From an uncultured Aequorivita sp. (lineage in GTDB: Bacteria > Bacteroidota > Bacteroidia > Flavobacteriales > Flavobacteriaceae), in the NCBI GenBank assembly GCA_937125455.1, contig CAKZLK010000038.1, forward strand, positions 103,171 through 167,170: DNA of 64,000 nucleotides, in the 5' to 3' direction. This document shows, one piece after another, positions 1-8,692 of the stretch. How positions within the stretch are numbered: the first letter of the stretch is position 1; each line of letters begins with the position of its first letter. A model generated the notes under the pieces. That model ran no database searches. It was given only the letters and a program-made list of their open reading frames with translations, and was not told the DNA's origin. A program made the translations under genes and the position numbers.

Positions 1-39
1 ACAATGCATTTTAACGATAAAATATGTATTTAATCGCAT

Positions 40-67
40 AAAAAAAGCGACCCATTACAGGTCGCTT
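40..67 (-). terminator. Rho-independent terminator of the LRR gene
   Basis: AAGCGACC (45-52) pairs with GGTCGCTT (60-67) around a 7-nt loop. Read on the minus strand the hairpin runs into a T tract (complement of A40-46). It lies just downstream of the minus-strand leucine-rich repeat gene, so it most likely ends that transcript. Confidence 0.8.
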
Positions 68-92
68 GGAAATGAGGAAATATAGAATAGTG

Positions 93-806
93 TTAATCTT
101 CAGATTCGTCCCGTTCCACAGCTATTATGGAATGAGTGGATTCGGTATATGGTGATTTTTCAAGTAAGTCTATTTTTGCTCCAGAATTTGATAGTAAAAT
201 CATTGAAAAATCATTTGGGTTATTAAAATTATTTTCTGCTACCATTAATTCTTTTAGGTTGCGGCAGTTGGCCAATTCTCCTGGTAGTGCACCGTATAAA
301 TCGTTGTCAAATACATTAAAAACCTCAATTGATTTAAGATTTCCTAGATTTTCAGGAATAGTACCACTTAATTGGTTGCTGCTTAAATGCAGTTGTTTTA
401 AGTTTGAGAGATTCCCTAATGATTCAGGAATAGTCCCGTGTAAAGCCGTTGCATTAATGGCTAGTACTTCCAATTTTTCAAGGTTGCCTAGTTCTGCTGG
501 AATTGTACCTGAAATTAAATTAAAGGAAAGTTCCAGTTTTTTTAAATTTTTCAACTTGCCTAGTGAAGTCGGCAAGGTTCCATTCAAATTGTTGAACAAT
601 AGATTGATTCCAGTTACTTCATTGCTTTCAACAGTGATTCCATACCAGGTTTCCACAGGTTTTTCAAGGTTCCACTGGTTTTTCCATTCAGAACCATTGG
701 TGGCATTATAAAGATCTATAAGAACTTGTTTTTCTTCTTTGCTTACTTGCGCCATAACTATAGACGCTATAAACATACATACGCAGGTTAGTATTGCCTT
801 TTTCAT
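93..806 (-). CDS. Secreted leucine-rich repeat protein
   Basis: 237 residues. The N-terminus is a signal peptide (MKKAILTC... ending VMAQ near residue 20), so the protein is exported. From about residue 65 to 190 there are roughly six LRR units of 23-24 residues with the plant-like pattern LxxNxLxGTIPxxLGNLxxL. Such LRRs form a curved binding surface, and these proteins are common in flavobacteria as secreted proteins of unknown target. The acidic C-terminus (ERDESED) carries no sorting domain that I recognise. It is transcribed alone, with its own terminator. The specific function is unknown. Confidence 0.85.
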   Translation of the reverse strand: MKKAILTCVCMFIASIVMAQVSKEEKQVLIDLYNATNGSEWKNQWNLEKPVETWYGITVESNEVTGINLLFNNLNGTLPTSLGKLKNLKKLELSFNLISGTIPAELGNLEKLEVLAINATALHGTIPESLGNLSNLKQLHLSSNQLSGTIPENLGNLKSIEVFNVFDNDLYGALPGELANCRNLKELMVAENNFNNPNDFSMILLSNSGAKIDLLEKSPYTESTHSIIAVERDESED

Positions 807-900
807 AGTTTGGGGCTATTAGTTTTTAAAGCGAGGTAAAAGAAAGGCAAAAGAAGTTAAAACACAAAATTATTCGATGAAATGCACAAAAAAAATTAAA

Positions 901-1542
901 TTATTTTGAAATCTTTAATAAAAATTCTCTGTTTACTTCGTGTATACCGCTGAAAACCTCAATGTTTAGGCGGTCTTTGAAGAGTTTACTGCCTTTTAAG
1001 TGTTCTTCTGTTTTTCTAGCCTCGGTAATGTATTGATCCTTATCTCCATAGATATAAATAACCTTAGCGGATGGTTTTAGGAATTCAAAATCTGCAGGTT
1101 GCAGTTCGTTGGGAATTCCTCCAGAATGAAGAATCAGCTTGTCACATTGAATTTTTCTGCTGGCAACCCATCTCGTGGCAATGGAGACGCCTTGCGAATA
1201 TCCTAAAACAATTAATTTATGCGTGCTTTTGGAAATTTCATTTTTGAAAACAGCATCTATATAGTTCAAAATATTTTGAGTTTCAGTTAGGGTGTTTTCG
1301 CGCGTAAGCCAAGATGCTCCAACGTGTTTAAATGCTTTGTCTAGATAATACTTTGAAGGAGCTTGTGGTGCTATTATAAAGTTTTCTTCAGCATTTAATT
1401 CTGAAAAATAGTTAATGAAATACTTACTTAAATAGCCCATACCGTGGAAAACAACCCATACGTTTTGGGTTTTTTCGGTAAGTTTGTTAAGCGTATGATA
1501 GGTATTTTTTGTTGTGTAGGTAACCTCTTTTTGGGTGCTCAT
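901..1542 (-). CDS. Alpha/beta hydrolase, phospholipase/carboxylesterase-like
   Basis: 213 residues with no signal peptide, so probably cytoplasmic. An HG oxyanion motif (FHGMG, residues 32-36) precedes the nucleophile elbow GYSQG with Ser116. An acid in YGDKDQ (Asp167 or Asp169) and His201 complete a plausible catalytic triad. Size and motif order match the carboxylesterase/phospholipase family (YpfH-like). The substrate cannot be read from sequence. It diverges from the thioesterase-menF-menD genes across a 42-bp intergenic region, which must contain both promoters. Confidence 0.8.
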   Translation of the reverse strand: MSTQKEVTYTTKNTYHTLNKLTEKTQNVWVVFHGMGYLSKYFINYFSELNAEENFIIAPQAPSKYYLDKAFKHVGASWLTRENTLTETQNILNYIDAVFKNEISKSTHKLIVLGYSQGVSIATRWVASRKIQCDKLILHSGGIPNELQPADFEFLKPSAKVIYIYGDKDQYITEARKTEEHLKGSKLFKDRLNIEVFSGIHEVNREFLLKISK

Positions 1543-1584
1543 TTTGTTAGCTTCAATTTTGTATTTTTACAAATGTAAACCAAT

Positions 1585-2013
1585 ATGATGAAGTATACCA
1601 ATGAAGAAATTTTGGCAGCGTGCAACAAAATGTGCCAAAATACCCTAATGGAAACCTTGGGTATCGAATTTACCCAAGTGGGCGATGATTTTATAGTTGC
1701 CCGAATGCCTGTGACCCCAAGAGTCCATCAACCGGACGGTGTTCTTCACGGAGGAGCCTCTGTTGCTTTAGCGGAGAGTGTTGGAAGTGCAGGAGCGTAT
1801 TTCTTTTTAAATTCAAAAGACGTTGTTATCCGCGGTATTGAAATAGCGGCCAATCATGTGAAAAGTGTACGTGATGGCTATGTTTATGCTCACGCTAGTA
1901 TTGTACATAAAGGAAGGACCACTCAACTCTGGCAAATAAAAATCACCAATGAGGCAGGAGCGCTCGTTTCGCTTGTAAAACTCACTACTCTTACCCTACC
2001 TAAAAGCAATTGA
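1585..2013 (+). CDS. menI: Hotdog-fold thioesterase, probable DHNA-CoA thioesterase
   Basis: 142 residues, the usual length for PaaI/YbgC-type hotdog thioesterases. The active-site segment HQPDGVLHGGASVALAES (residues 48-65) has the HGG loop and catalytic Glu64 typical of the 1,4-dihydroxy-2-naphthoyl-CoA thioesterase group. The enzyme would release DHNA from its CoA ester before prenylation in menaquinone synthesis. The stop overlaps the next start as TGATG, so it is translationally coupled to menF, and this context supports the menaquinone role. A TATTTTTA box (1562-1569) may be its promoter. The symbol is inferred from motif and context. Confidence 0.8.
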   Translation: MMKYTNEEILAACNKMCQNTLMETLGIEFTQVGDDFIVARMPVTPRVHQPDGVLHGGASVALAESVGSAGAYFFLNSKDVVIRGIEIAANHVKSVRDGYVYAHASIVHKGRTTQLWQIKITNEAGALVSLVKLTTLTLPKSN

Positions 2014-3080
2014 TGGAGCATAACTTACTAATATCAAAAATTACGCAACAGTATAATGAAAAATTACCATTTGTAATCTTTTCATTCCCTGAAAGCGATA
2101 GTTTAAAAGTGTTTTTGCAAAAAAGTGGCAAACTGCACACCGTTGAGAAATTAAGTGAAAATGGATTTGTTTTTGCCCCCTTTGATTATAAAGACAGCGC
2201 ATATTATATTCCTGAAAATGATTCCGAAATATACCAGACCGAGCTCTTGAAAAATGATTTTGACCTTATTTCATTTCCAGTACCAAAAGATATTAAGGAA
2301 AAAAATAAATACATAAAATTGATTGACAAAACGGTTGAAACTATAAAAAAGCGAAAAGCAAACAAGATAGTTATTTCCCGTTATAAAGATTTTGAACTTC
2401 AGAGATTTTCTATTGAAAAGCTCATAGAGCGTTTGTTTTTGTCATACCCCAACGCTTTTAGATATATATGGTATCATCCCATTATAGGCTTATGGTGTGG
2501 AGCAACACCAGAAACATTGGTGCAAATAGAAAATAATTCCTTTAAAACAATGGCATTGGCTGGGACACAACCATTTTCAAACAGAGAACATGTTCATTGG
2601 GGTCCAAAAGAATTGGATGAACAACAGCTGGTAACCGATGCAATAACGAATAGTCTTCAAAAGGTCACCTCCGTTTTGAAGGTTTCAAATCCACATACAT
2701 ATCAAGCAGGCTCTTTATTACATCTTCGTACAGATATTGAGGGTGTTCTAAAAAATGGCAAGGCAACCTTGAGCACGATAGCTGCCGCTCTTCACCCAAC
2801 ACCCGCAGTTTGTGGAAGTCCACAGAAATTTGCTAAGGAATTTATACTTGAAAATGAAGCTTACAACCGTGAGTTTTATACAGGATTTTTGGGTCCAATC
2901 CTTGAAAATGGTAACTCCGCTTCATTAATGGTAAATCTTCGTTGTATGAAAATTGATGGAAACAATGCACGAGTTTTTGTGGGGGGGGGTATTACTTTGG
3001 GGTCGCAATCACACGAAGAGTGGAATGAAACCCAAAATAAAATGCAAACCATGCTACAAGTATTACAACCAATGCTGTAA
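2013..3080 (+). CDS. menF: Isochorismate synthase
   Basis: 355 residues, a chorismate-binding-fold enzyme converting chorismate to isochorismate, the first committed step of menaquinone synthesis. Seen in order: NKIVISR near residue 115, TPETLVQIE, LAGTQP, KELDEQQLVTDAI, HLRTDIEG, HPTPAVCGSP, ENEAYNREFYTGFLGP and LMVNLRCMKID. These are the ADIC/isochorismate synthase signature blocks. I chose the ATG at 2013, coupled to the thioesterase stop, over a TTG at 2010. A G9 tract (2981-2989) lies inside the conserved C-terminal glycine motif; the frame is intact here. menD follows directly, consistent with a men operon. Confidence 0.9.
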   Translation: MEHNLLISKITQQYNEKLPFVIFSFPESDSLKVFLQKSGKLHTVEKLSENGFVFAPFDYKDSAYYIPENDSEIYQTELLKNDFDLISFPVPKDIKEKNKYIKLIDKTVETIKKRKANKIVISRYKDFELQRFSIEKLIERLFLSYPNAFRYIWYHPIIGLWCGATPETLVQIENNSFKTMALAGTQPFSNREHVHWGPKELDEQQLVTDAITNSLQKVTSVLKVSNPHTYQAGSLLHLRTDIEGVLKNGKATLSTIAAALHPTPAVCGSPQKFAKEFILENEAYNREFYTGFLGPILENGNSASLMVNLRCMKIDGNNARVFVGGGITLGSQSHEEWNETQNKMQTMLQVLQPML

Positions 3081-3097
3081 TATTTTCAGCGTCTTTG

Positions 3098-3105
3098 TAC
3101 CTTTG
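3098..3105 (+). promoter_or_regulatory. -7 box TACCTTTG for menD, leaderless
   Basis: TACCTTTG matches the Bacteroidota sigma consensus TAnnTTTG. It ends 6 nt before the menD ATG at 3112. Transcription usually starts about 5-7 nt after this box, so the start would fall on or next to the start codon. The element overlaps no coding sequence because menF stops at 3080. No clear -33 TTTG is visible. Confidence 0.6.
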
Positions 3106-3111
3106 CATGGC

Positions 3112-4776
3112 ATGAAATTCTCAAATAAAATTCTCTCACAAACACTTGTGCAATTATGTCTGGACAAGGGTATTAATCATATAATAATATCTCCCGGATC
3201 ACGCAATGCACCGCTTACTATTAGTTTTGGTGAACATCCAGATTTTAAGTGCTTCAGCGTTGTTGATGAACGTTGCGCTGCTTTTTTCGCACTTGGAATG
3301 GCACAACAGCTAAACAAGCCTGTTGCGGTTGTCTGTACTTCTGGTTCGGCACTATTAAACTATTACCCAGCCGTTGCCGAAGCATTTTACAGCGATATCC
3401 CTTTAGTGGTTATTTCTGCGGATAGACCAACAAATTATATTGATGTAGGTGACGGGCAGACGATTCGTCAGGAGAATGTTTTTGAAAATCATATTCTTTA
3501 CAGTGCAAATTGTATTGAAGGTGATAAATTTCAGATAAAGAATGAAACCGAACTGAATGTTGCTCTCAATACCGCATTGGAATTGAACGGTCCAGTCCAC
3601 ATTAATGTTCCCTTTTCAGAACCGTTATATCACACTACGGCGAACCAATTGGTTTGGCCACAGAATGTAGTGCCACATTTGGATATGGTAGCTTTAAAAG
3701 AAGATTTATCTCCTTTTATAGAACAATGGAACGAGAGCAAACGTAAAATGATTTTAGTGGGCGTTCTGCCTCCAAACAGTTTGGAAAAACAGTTTATAGA
3801 GCTACTTGCAAAAGACGAAAGTGTTGTGGTTATGACGGAATCTACTTCCAATCTTCACAATAACAATTTTATTGTCGCTATTGACCAGTTAATTGCACCT
3901 TTGACTGAGGAAGAATTTAAGAAACTACAACCAGATATCTTGTTGACTTTTGGAGGTATGGTTGTTTCAAAAAAAATAAAAGCCTTTCTGCGCACTTTTC
4001 CACCAAAAACGCATTGGCACGTAGATCCAAAAAAAGCGTATGACACATATTTTGTTCTAAAGCACCATTTCAGAACAAGTGTAAACAATTTCTTTGCTGA
4101 ATTTCTTACTAAGACAATTGCATTGAAAAGCGATTATCAAAAGTACTGGTTGGCAATAAAACAACACCGGCTAAACAGGCACAAAACCTATGAAAAAGAG
4201 ATTCCATATTCAGACTTCATGGTTTTTTCTGAAATATTTCAAAAGCTTCCAAACGATGTTCAATTACAATTGAGCAACAGTGCCACCATTCGGTATGCGC
4301 AGCTTTTTGACATTCCTCCCTCTGCGGAAGTATTTTGTAACCGTGGAACTAGTGGAATTGACGGAAGTACAAGCACGGCAGTGGGAGCCGCTTATGCTTC
4401 AAATATGCCCACGGTTTTTATTACGGGCGACCTCAGCTTTTTTTATGACAGCAATGCCCTATGGAACAATTACATTCCGAAGAACTTTAAAATAATAGTT
4501 ATAAACAATAGTGGTGGTGGGATTTTCAGAATACTTCCGGGTGAAAAAGATACAAGGGTCTTTGACACCTATTTTGAAACAAAGCATACTTTGAGCGCGA
4601 AACAACTTTCAGAAATGTATGGATTCAAGTATCAAACTATTAGTGATAAAGAAGATTTGTCAGGAAATTTAAAGGACTTTTTCAGTAAAAAGGAAGGCCC
4701 TGCTTTATTAGAGATTTTCACACCTTCAACAGTTAATGATAAAGTACTCTTGGATTATTTCAAATTCATTTCATAA
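3112..4776 (+). CDS. menD: SEPHCHC synthase MenD
   Basis: 554 residues. This thiamine-diphosphate enzyme joins isochorismate and 2-oxoglutarate to give SEPHCHC in menaquinone synthesis. The N-terminus KILSQTLVQLCLDKGINHIIISPGSRNAPL is typical of MenD. DERCAAFFALG contains the catalytic Glu that activates ThDP. GDLSFFYDSNAL is the Mg/ThDP-binding GD...N motif. The frame stays open 53 codons upstream, but that part overlaps menF and is not MenD-like, so ATG 3112 is the start. The last 6 bp overlap the convergent gene at 4771-5175. Confidence 0.95.
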   Translation: MKFSNKILSQTLVQLCLDKGINHIIISPGSRNAPLTISFGEHPDFKCFSVVDERCAAFFALGMAQQLNKPVAVVCTSGSALLNYYPAVAEAFYSDIPLVVISADRPTNYIDVGDGQTIRQENVFENHILYSANCIEGDKFQIKNETELNVALNTALELNGPVHINVPFSEPLYHTTANQLVWPQNVVPHLDMVALKEDLSPFIEQWNESKRKMILVGVLPPNSLEKQFIELLAKDESVVVMTESTSNLHNNNFIVAIDQLIAPLTEEEFKKLQPDILLTFGGMVVSKKIKAFLRTFPPKTHWHVDPKKAYDTYFVLKHHFRTSVNNFFAEFLTKTIALKSDYQKYWLAIKQHRLNRHKTYEKEIPYSDFMVFSEIFQKLPNDVQLQLSNSATIRYAQLFDIPPSAEVFCNRGTSGIDGSTSTAVGAAYASNMPTVFITGDLSFFYDSNALWNNYIPKNFKIIVINNSGGGIFRILPGEKDTRVFDTYFETKHTLSAKQLSEMYGFKYQTISDKEDLSGNLKDFFSKKEGPALLEIFTPSTVNDKVLLDYFKFIS

Positions 4777-5175
4777 ATAATTTTTAGCCCAAATAAAAGC
4801 TTCGGTTAGATTATCAAACGTATGGAACGGCTTTTTACAGAACTTAGCTTCCAGTTCGGCATTGGTGTGTCCCACTTCAGAGTAATTTACAATTCCAATA
4901 GCACGTAACGTAGGAATATTATTGAGATATTTGTAGTCCATAGGTTTTATGGAATATGAGTTCACCCGATTTGAAATGTAGACTACTCGTTTTGTACCTA
5001 GATAATTAAGAATGTTCAATAAGATGGAAAAACCAGTTTTATAGGACATTACAACACTTTCTTGTGCTTCAAATACAACTATATTTTCGTAGAAATAAAA
5101 TACGCCAACATCTGTATCCAATCTTTTTTTTAATTGGAAACCTGAAGGAAGATTATGTGGAGCCTTTTTTTGCAT
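4771..5175 (-). CDS. Conserved small protein, paralog of the 9919-10296 product
   Basis: 134 residues, no signal peptide or membrane segment. I do not recognise a characterised family. The shared block VVYISNRxxSYSxxPxxY (near residues 68-85) and the aligned tail (NAELExxFxKKxFxxFxxLxEAxxWAK) show that it is a paralog of the gene at 9919-10296. Predicted alternating strands and helices resemble small STAS/SpoIIAA-like proteins, but that is only an impression. It converges on menD with a 6-bp overlap. Confidence 0.75.
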   Translation of the reverse strand: MQKKAPHNLPSGFQLKKRLDTDVGVFYFYENIVVFEAQESVVMSYKTGFSILLNILNYLGTKRVVYISNRVNSYSIKPMDYKYLNNIPTLRAIGIVNYSEVGHTNAELEAKFCKKPFHTFDNLTEAFIWAKNYL

Positions 5176-5246
5176 TTCAAAGTGAAATTACATTTTAAGT
5201 TTTATTTGCATATACGTGTTTGGTATATTTTTTAAGAAGAATACAG

Positions 5247-5254
5247 TACCTTTG
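5247..5254 (+). promoter_or_regulatory. -7 box TACCTTTG for the CvfB-like gene, leaderless
   Basis: The same TACCTTTG(C) box as before menD ends 5 nt before the ATG at 5260, predicting a transcript that starts at or next to the start codon. Confidence 0.6.
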
Positions 5255-5259
5255 CAGCT

Positions 5260-6090
5260 ATGATAAAATTGGGGGAATACAATACTTTGGAAATACTTCG
5301 GGAAACCGAACCGGGTCTATATTTGGGCGATGATGAAGAAAATGTGGTGCTTTTGCCGCATAAGTATAAACCAGAAGCTTATGAAATTGGCCAAGAAATT
5401 ACTGTTTTCATATATCTGGACAATGAAGAAAGGCCTATTGCTACAACACTAGATCCTTTTCTGCAATTGAACACTTTTGGTTACCTACATTGTAGCGATG
5501 TAACGGAATATGGTGCTTTTATGGATTGGGGGCTGGAAAAACAGCTTTTTGTTCCCTTTAAGGAGCAAGCTCGCCCAATGAAAAAAGGTAATTGGTACAT
5601 TGTTTATCTATATATTGACGAAAAAACCAACCGTTTGGTAGGAAGCAGTAAAACCAATCACTTTCTTCAAAATGAAACCTTGACCGTTGAGCCTTTTCAG
5701 GAAGTTGATATTTTGGTGACACACCTTACCGAAAAAGGAGCTAACGCAATTGTAAACGGCGTTCACAAAGGACTTATCTATATTGAAGATATTTTTGAGG
5801 ATATCCGAACGGGTGATAAAATGAAGGCGTTCATAAAAAAAATACGCCCCGACAATAAAATTGATCTTGTGCTGCAAACGCCCGGATATAAAAGCATTGA
5901 GCCCAATGCAAACTTTATTCGTGAAGAATTGGAAGCAGCTGGTGGATTTTTACCGCTTCACGATAAATCAGATCCCGATACTATCAAAAATATGTTGGGG
6001 ATGAGCAAGAAAAGCTTTAAAAAAGCAATTGGAACGCTTTATAAAGACAAGCAGATTGTAATTAAGGAAGACGGTATTGAATTACTGTGA
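5260..6090 (+). CDS. S1-like RNA-binding protein, CvfB family
   Basis: 276 residues. The N-terminal half has tandem S1-like OB segments (LGEYNTLEILRETEPGLYLG, then FGYLHCSDVTEYGAFMDWGLEKQLFVPF near residues 73-105). A further S1 region lies near 145-210, and a C-terminal winged-helix-like segment ends in KKAIGTLYKDKQIVIKEDGIEL. This order matches CvfB/YitL proteins, which bind RNA and affect virulence-gene expression in Staphylococcus. Its role in Bacteroidota is unknown. The end overlaps the convergent gene at 6082 by 9 bp. Confidence 0.85.
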   Translation: MIKLGEYNTLEILRETEPGLYLGDDEENVVLLPHKYKPEAYEIGQEITVFIYLDNEERPIATTLDPFLQLNTFGYLHCSDVTEYGAFMDWGLEKQLFVPFKEQARPMKKGNWYIVYLYIDEKTNRLVGSSKTNHFLQNETLTVEPFQEVDILVTHLTEKGANAIVNGVHKGLIYIEDIFEDIRTGDKMKAFIKKIRPDNKIDLVLQTPGYKSIEPNANFIREELEAAGGFLPLHDKSDPDTIKNMLGMSKKSFKKAIGTLYKDKQIVIKEDGIELL

Positions 6091-6564
6091 AGGAGTTGAA
6101 TAGATTCCATAATCTACATAAAAACCACTACGTCGAGTTGGGCGTGTGTAATAACCATAGGAATACGGCATAAGGTCGGTTCTTAAAAAGCCTCTGGATT
6201 CTTTATAAGCAATATTTTTAACAGACGTTGAACCATCTGCCGCATAGCTGCTGTTGCCTCCATAAATTCCATATTCACGGGGATCCATATTTATTTGGAT
6301 GCTAGAGGGAGTGGCTTGTTGAGCATTGCTAATCGCTTCAAACATGCTCACGGGTTCGCGGTAGTTTTCCTTGCTAAGCTTAAAGGAAGGAAGTTTTTTG
6401 GAATATTTATTCGAAAAATTTGAATTGGAAGGAAGGGAAGTAGTCATCAAACTTTCAATTTCGGGAAGCTTTACTACGTCCAGTTTAAATTTATTACTCT
6501 CAAAATCCAACTGCGCAGAAGCAATCAACGGAAAGATAAGAATAAGAAACAATAACTTTTTCAT
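6082..6564 (-). CDS. Secreted hypothetical protein
   Basis: 160 residues with a clear signal peptide (MKKLLFLILIFPLIASAQ). The mature part is polar and has no domain that I recognise; the C-terminus is rich in Tyr, Gly and Arg (YSYGYYTRPTRRSGFYVDYG). It is convergent with the CvfB-like gene and 48 bp downstream of the C1 peptidase gene on the same strand, so the two may be co-transcribed. Confidence 0.7.
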   Translation of the reverse strand: MKKLLFLILIFPLIASAQLDFESNKFKLDVVKLPEIESLMTTSLPSNSNFSNKYSKKLPSFKLSKENYREPVSMFEAISNAQQATPSSIQINMDPREYGIYGGNSSYAADGSTSVKNIAYKESRGFLRTDLMPYSYGYYTRPTRRSGFYVDYGIYSTPSQ

Positions 6565-6612
6565 AACGACAAAGGTATCAAAATTTGCGCCAACTATAAA
6601 CCATCTTTTATT

Positions 6613-7731
6613 CTATAAATTTAATTTTGTGGCCGTGTTTTTTGGCAATGCGTCTTTATGCACTGTAACACTTATTGCTTTTAAACGCATGTAGGCTTCA
6701 CTAAAGTATACATAACCACCATTTGTTGTTCTGTTCTCGTCTGTACCCCAACTGTTTTTTACTTTATAGTACGTTCTTCCGTTTTGGTCGCGAAGCAAAC
6801 CTGTAATATGCATCAAATGATCGTCTGTAGTGTCATAGTTTTCAAACTCATCCTGACGGTATTGTTGTGTAATTTTCTTTTCGGGATAAATGCCTTGCAG
6901 GGCTTTAATATTATTATCGGCATTTTCAGGAATAACGGCTACACCTTCTTTTGAAGAAAAAGTTCGTTCGCTAACATCACAATCCAATTCAATAGTAAAT
7001 CCTTTTTCCAAAGCATTATCAATTGTTGCCATCATTTCATCTAAAGGAACATTGTAAAAACTACCATTGCTCCAATTGTCGGGAATGTTCAAAATAAATT
7101 TAGAATAAAAAGGGGCTTGTGTAAAACTTGTAATGTTCACATAGTCTTCTGGCTGTATCTTAGTCATAGCCAGAAAAGTTTGCGGCGTGTATTGTTTTCC
7201 TTCAAAAGTGAAATTAGTTACGTTTTTTCCGATATATGCATCAAGTACACCTTCAATAGCAGTACGCCATTTCTTGCTCAATTTTCTTCCTGGATTTTCT
7301 ACATAGGTTTTCAACATGGCCTCTAATACGGCAACCATCTCGCTGTGATTGTATGTCGTTTCTCCAGCAAATAATCCGCTAAAGGCTTCTTCTGGAACCA
7401 AGCCATTTCTTTCAACGGAATTCATCACATCATGTGCTAACCCGCCTTCACCAAACTGTGTTCGACCTTGACGCATTATATAATTTTCAGCTTTTAAAGG
7501 ATAGGTATTCCGCACTTGGTACATTTCACTTAAATCAATTTTTTTTCCAGTTAGGCGAATAATTTCACTTTCCAAAAATGAAGTACTGCTAAAACTCCAG
7601 CAAGTGCCCGTTATACCTTGGCTAACAACTGGTGTTGCCTCCAGATCTATAACTTTTTTAAACTTATACGGTTCTTGTGCGGTAAGGGTTAATGTGAAAA
7701 GGATTCCGAAGAAAAGAAGAAAATGTTTCAT
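6613..7731 (-). CDS. Secreted C1-family cysteine peptidase (aminopeptidase C/bleomycin hydrolase-like)
   Basis: 372 residues. A signal peptide (MKHFLLFFGILFTLTLTAQ) places it in the periplasm or outside, unlike classical cytoplasmic PepC. The papain-fold triad is visible: Cys44 in GTCWSFSS, a His in DDHLMHITG and Asn in KNSWG. The long insert between Cys and His is typical of aminopeptidase C. It would cleave short peptides. Its promoter region is shared with the divergent menB gene. Confidence 0.85.
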   Translation of the reverse strand: MKHFLLFFGILFTLTLTAQEPYKFKKVIDLEATPVVSQGITGTCWSFSSTSFLESEIIRLTGKKIDLSEMYQVRNTYPLKAENYIMRQGRTQFGEGGLAHDVMNSVERNGLVPEEAFSGLFAGETTYNHSEMVAVLEAMLKTYVENPGRKLSKKWRTAIEGVLDAYIGKNVTNFTFEGKQYTPQTFLAMTKIQPEDYVNITSFTQAPFYSKFILNIPDNWSNGSFYNVPLDEMMATIDNALEKGFTIELDCDVSERTFSSKEGVAVIPENADNNIKALQGIYPEKKITQQYRQDEFENYDTTDDHLMHITGLLRDQNGRTYYKVKNSWGTDENRTTNGGYVYFSEAYMRLKAISVTVHKDALPKNTATKLNL

Positions 7732-7807
7732 TTGTGTTTTAGGTTTATTGCTTCTGATTTTTGGTATTCAAGGGTTAAACAACAAACCATAAACCACAAA
7801 CAATTTA

Positions 7808-7815
7808 TATCTTTG
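7808..7815 (+). promoter_or_regulatory. -7 box TATCTTTG for menB
   Basis: TATCTTTG matches TAnnTTTG and ends 18 nt before the menB ATG, leaving a short leader of roughly 12 nt. Confidence 0.5.
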
Positions 7816-7833
7816 AAAACAAAAATAACAATT

Positions 7834-8673
7834 ATGTCTTCACCCAATTGGAAAACTGCCAAAGAATATACAGATATTACTTATAAAAAAGCAAACGGCG
7901 TAGCGCGAATTGCTTTCAATAGGCCCGATGTGCGCAATGCGTTTCGTCCAAAAACTACTGCGGAACTGCTGGATGCTTTTCACGATGCGCAGGAAGATAC
8001 TTCCATTGGTGTGGTTTTGCTTTCTGCGGAAGGACCTTCCTCTAAAGATGGGGTTTATAGTTTTTGTAGCGGGGGCGATCAAAAAGCGCGTGGCCATCAA
8101 GGATATGTGGGTGACGACGGATATCATCGTTTAAATATTCTTGACGTACAGCGACTGATTCGTTTTATGCCGAAAGCCGTTATCTGTGTGGTTCCCGGTT
8201 GGGCAGTAGGAGGTGGGCATAGTTTGCACGTGGTTTGTGATTTAACCTTGGCAAGTAAGGAACACGCCATCTTTAAACAGACCGATGCTGATGTTACAAG
8301 TTTTGACGGTGGTTACGGAAGTGCTTATCTGGCCAAAATGGTAGGACAGAAACGGGCACGCGAAATATTTTTCCTCGGAAGAAATTATTCTGCACAGGAA
8401 GCGTTTGAAATGGGAATGGTAAATGCCGTGATTCCACACGACGAACTGGAAGACACTGCTTACCAATGGGCGCAGGAGATTCTTGCCAAAAGCCCGACAT
8501 CTATAAAAATGTTGAAGTTTGCGATGAACCTAACAGATGATGGTATGGTTGGACAACAAGTGTTTGCAGGTGAAGCAACACGCTTAGCTTATATGACCGA
8601 CGAGGCGAAAGAAGGGCGTGATGCCTTTCTTGAAAAACGAAAGCCCAATTTTGATAAGAAGTGGTTGCCATAA
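7834..8673 (+). CDS. menB: 1,4-dihydroxy-2-naphthoyl-CoA synthase
   Basis: 279 residues, crotonase fold. It cyclises o-succinylbenzoyl-CoA to DHNA-CoA in menaquinone synthesis. MenB hallmarks are visible: NRPDVRNAFRP at the N-terminus, the oxyanion segment FCSGGDQKARG, the long mobile loop (HQGYVGDDGYHRLNILDVQ), VPGWAVGGGHSLHVVCD, and DVTSFDGGYGSAYLA with the catalytic Asp. The frame is open upstream to 7723, but ATG 7834 gives the conserved N-terminus and is preceded by a good -7 box. Confidence 0.95.
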   Translation: MSSPNWKTAKEYTDITYKKANGVARIAFNRPDVRNAFRPKTTAELLDAFHDAQEDTSIGVVLLSAEGPSSKDGVYSFCSGGDQKARGHQGYVGDDGYHRLNILDVQRLIRFMPKAVICVVPGWAVGGGHSLHVVCDLTLASKEHAIFKQTDADVTSFDGGYGSAYLAKMVGQKRAREIFFLGRNYSAQEAFEMGMVNAVIPHDELEDTAYQWAQEILAKSPTSIKMLKFAMNLTDDGMVGQQVFAGEATRLAYMTDEAKEGRDAFLEKRKPNFDKKWLP

Positions 8674-8692
8674 GAGATCTTAAATATTTCCT

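Noticed and set aside
2953..3111. In-frame extension of menD upstream of 3112
   Set aside because: It overlaps the end of menF, does not resemble MenD and sits before the -7 box and the conserved MKFSNK start.
7723..7833. In-frame extension of menB upstream of 7834
   Set aside because: It overlaps the divergent peptidase start and precedes the -7 box; the extra residues are not MenB-like.
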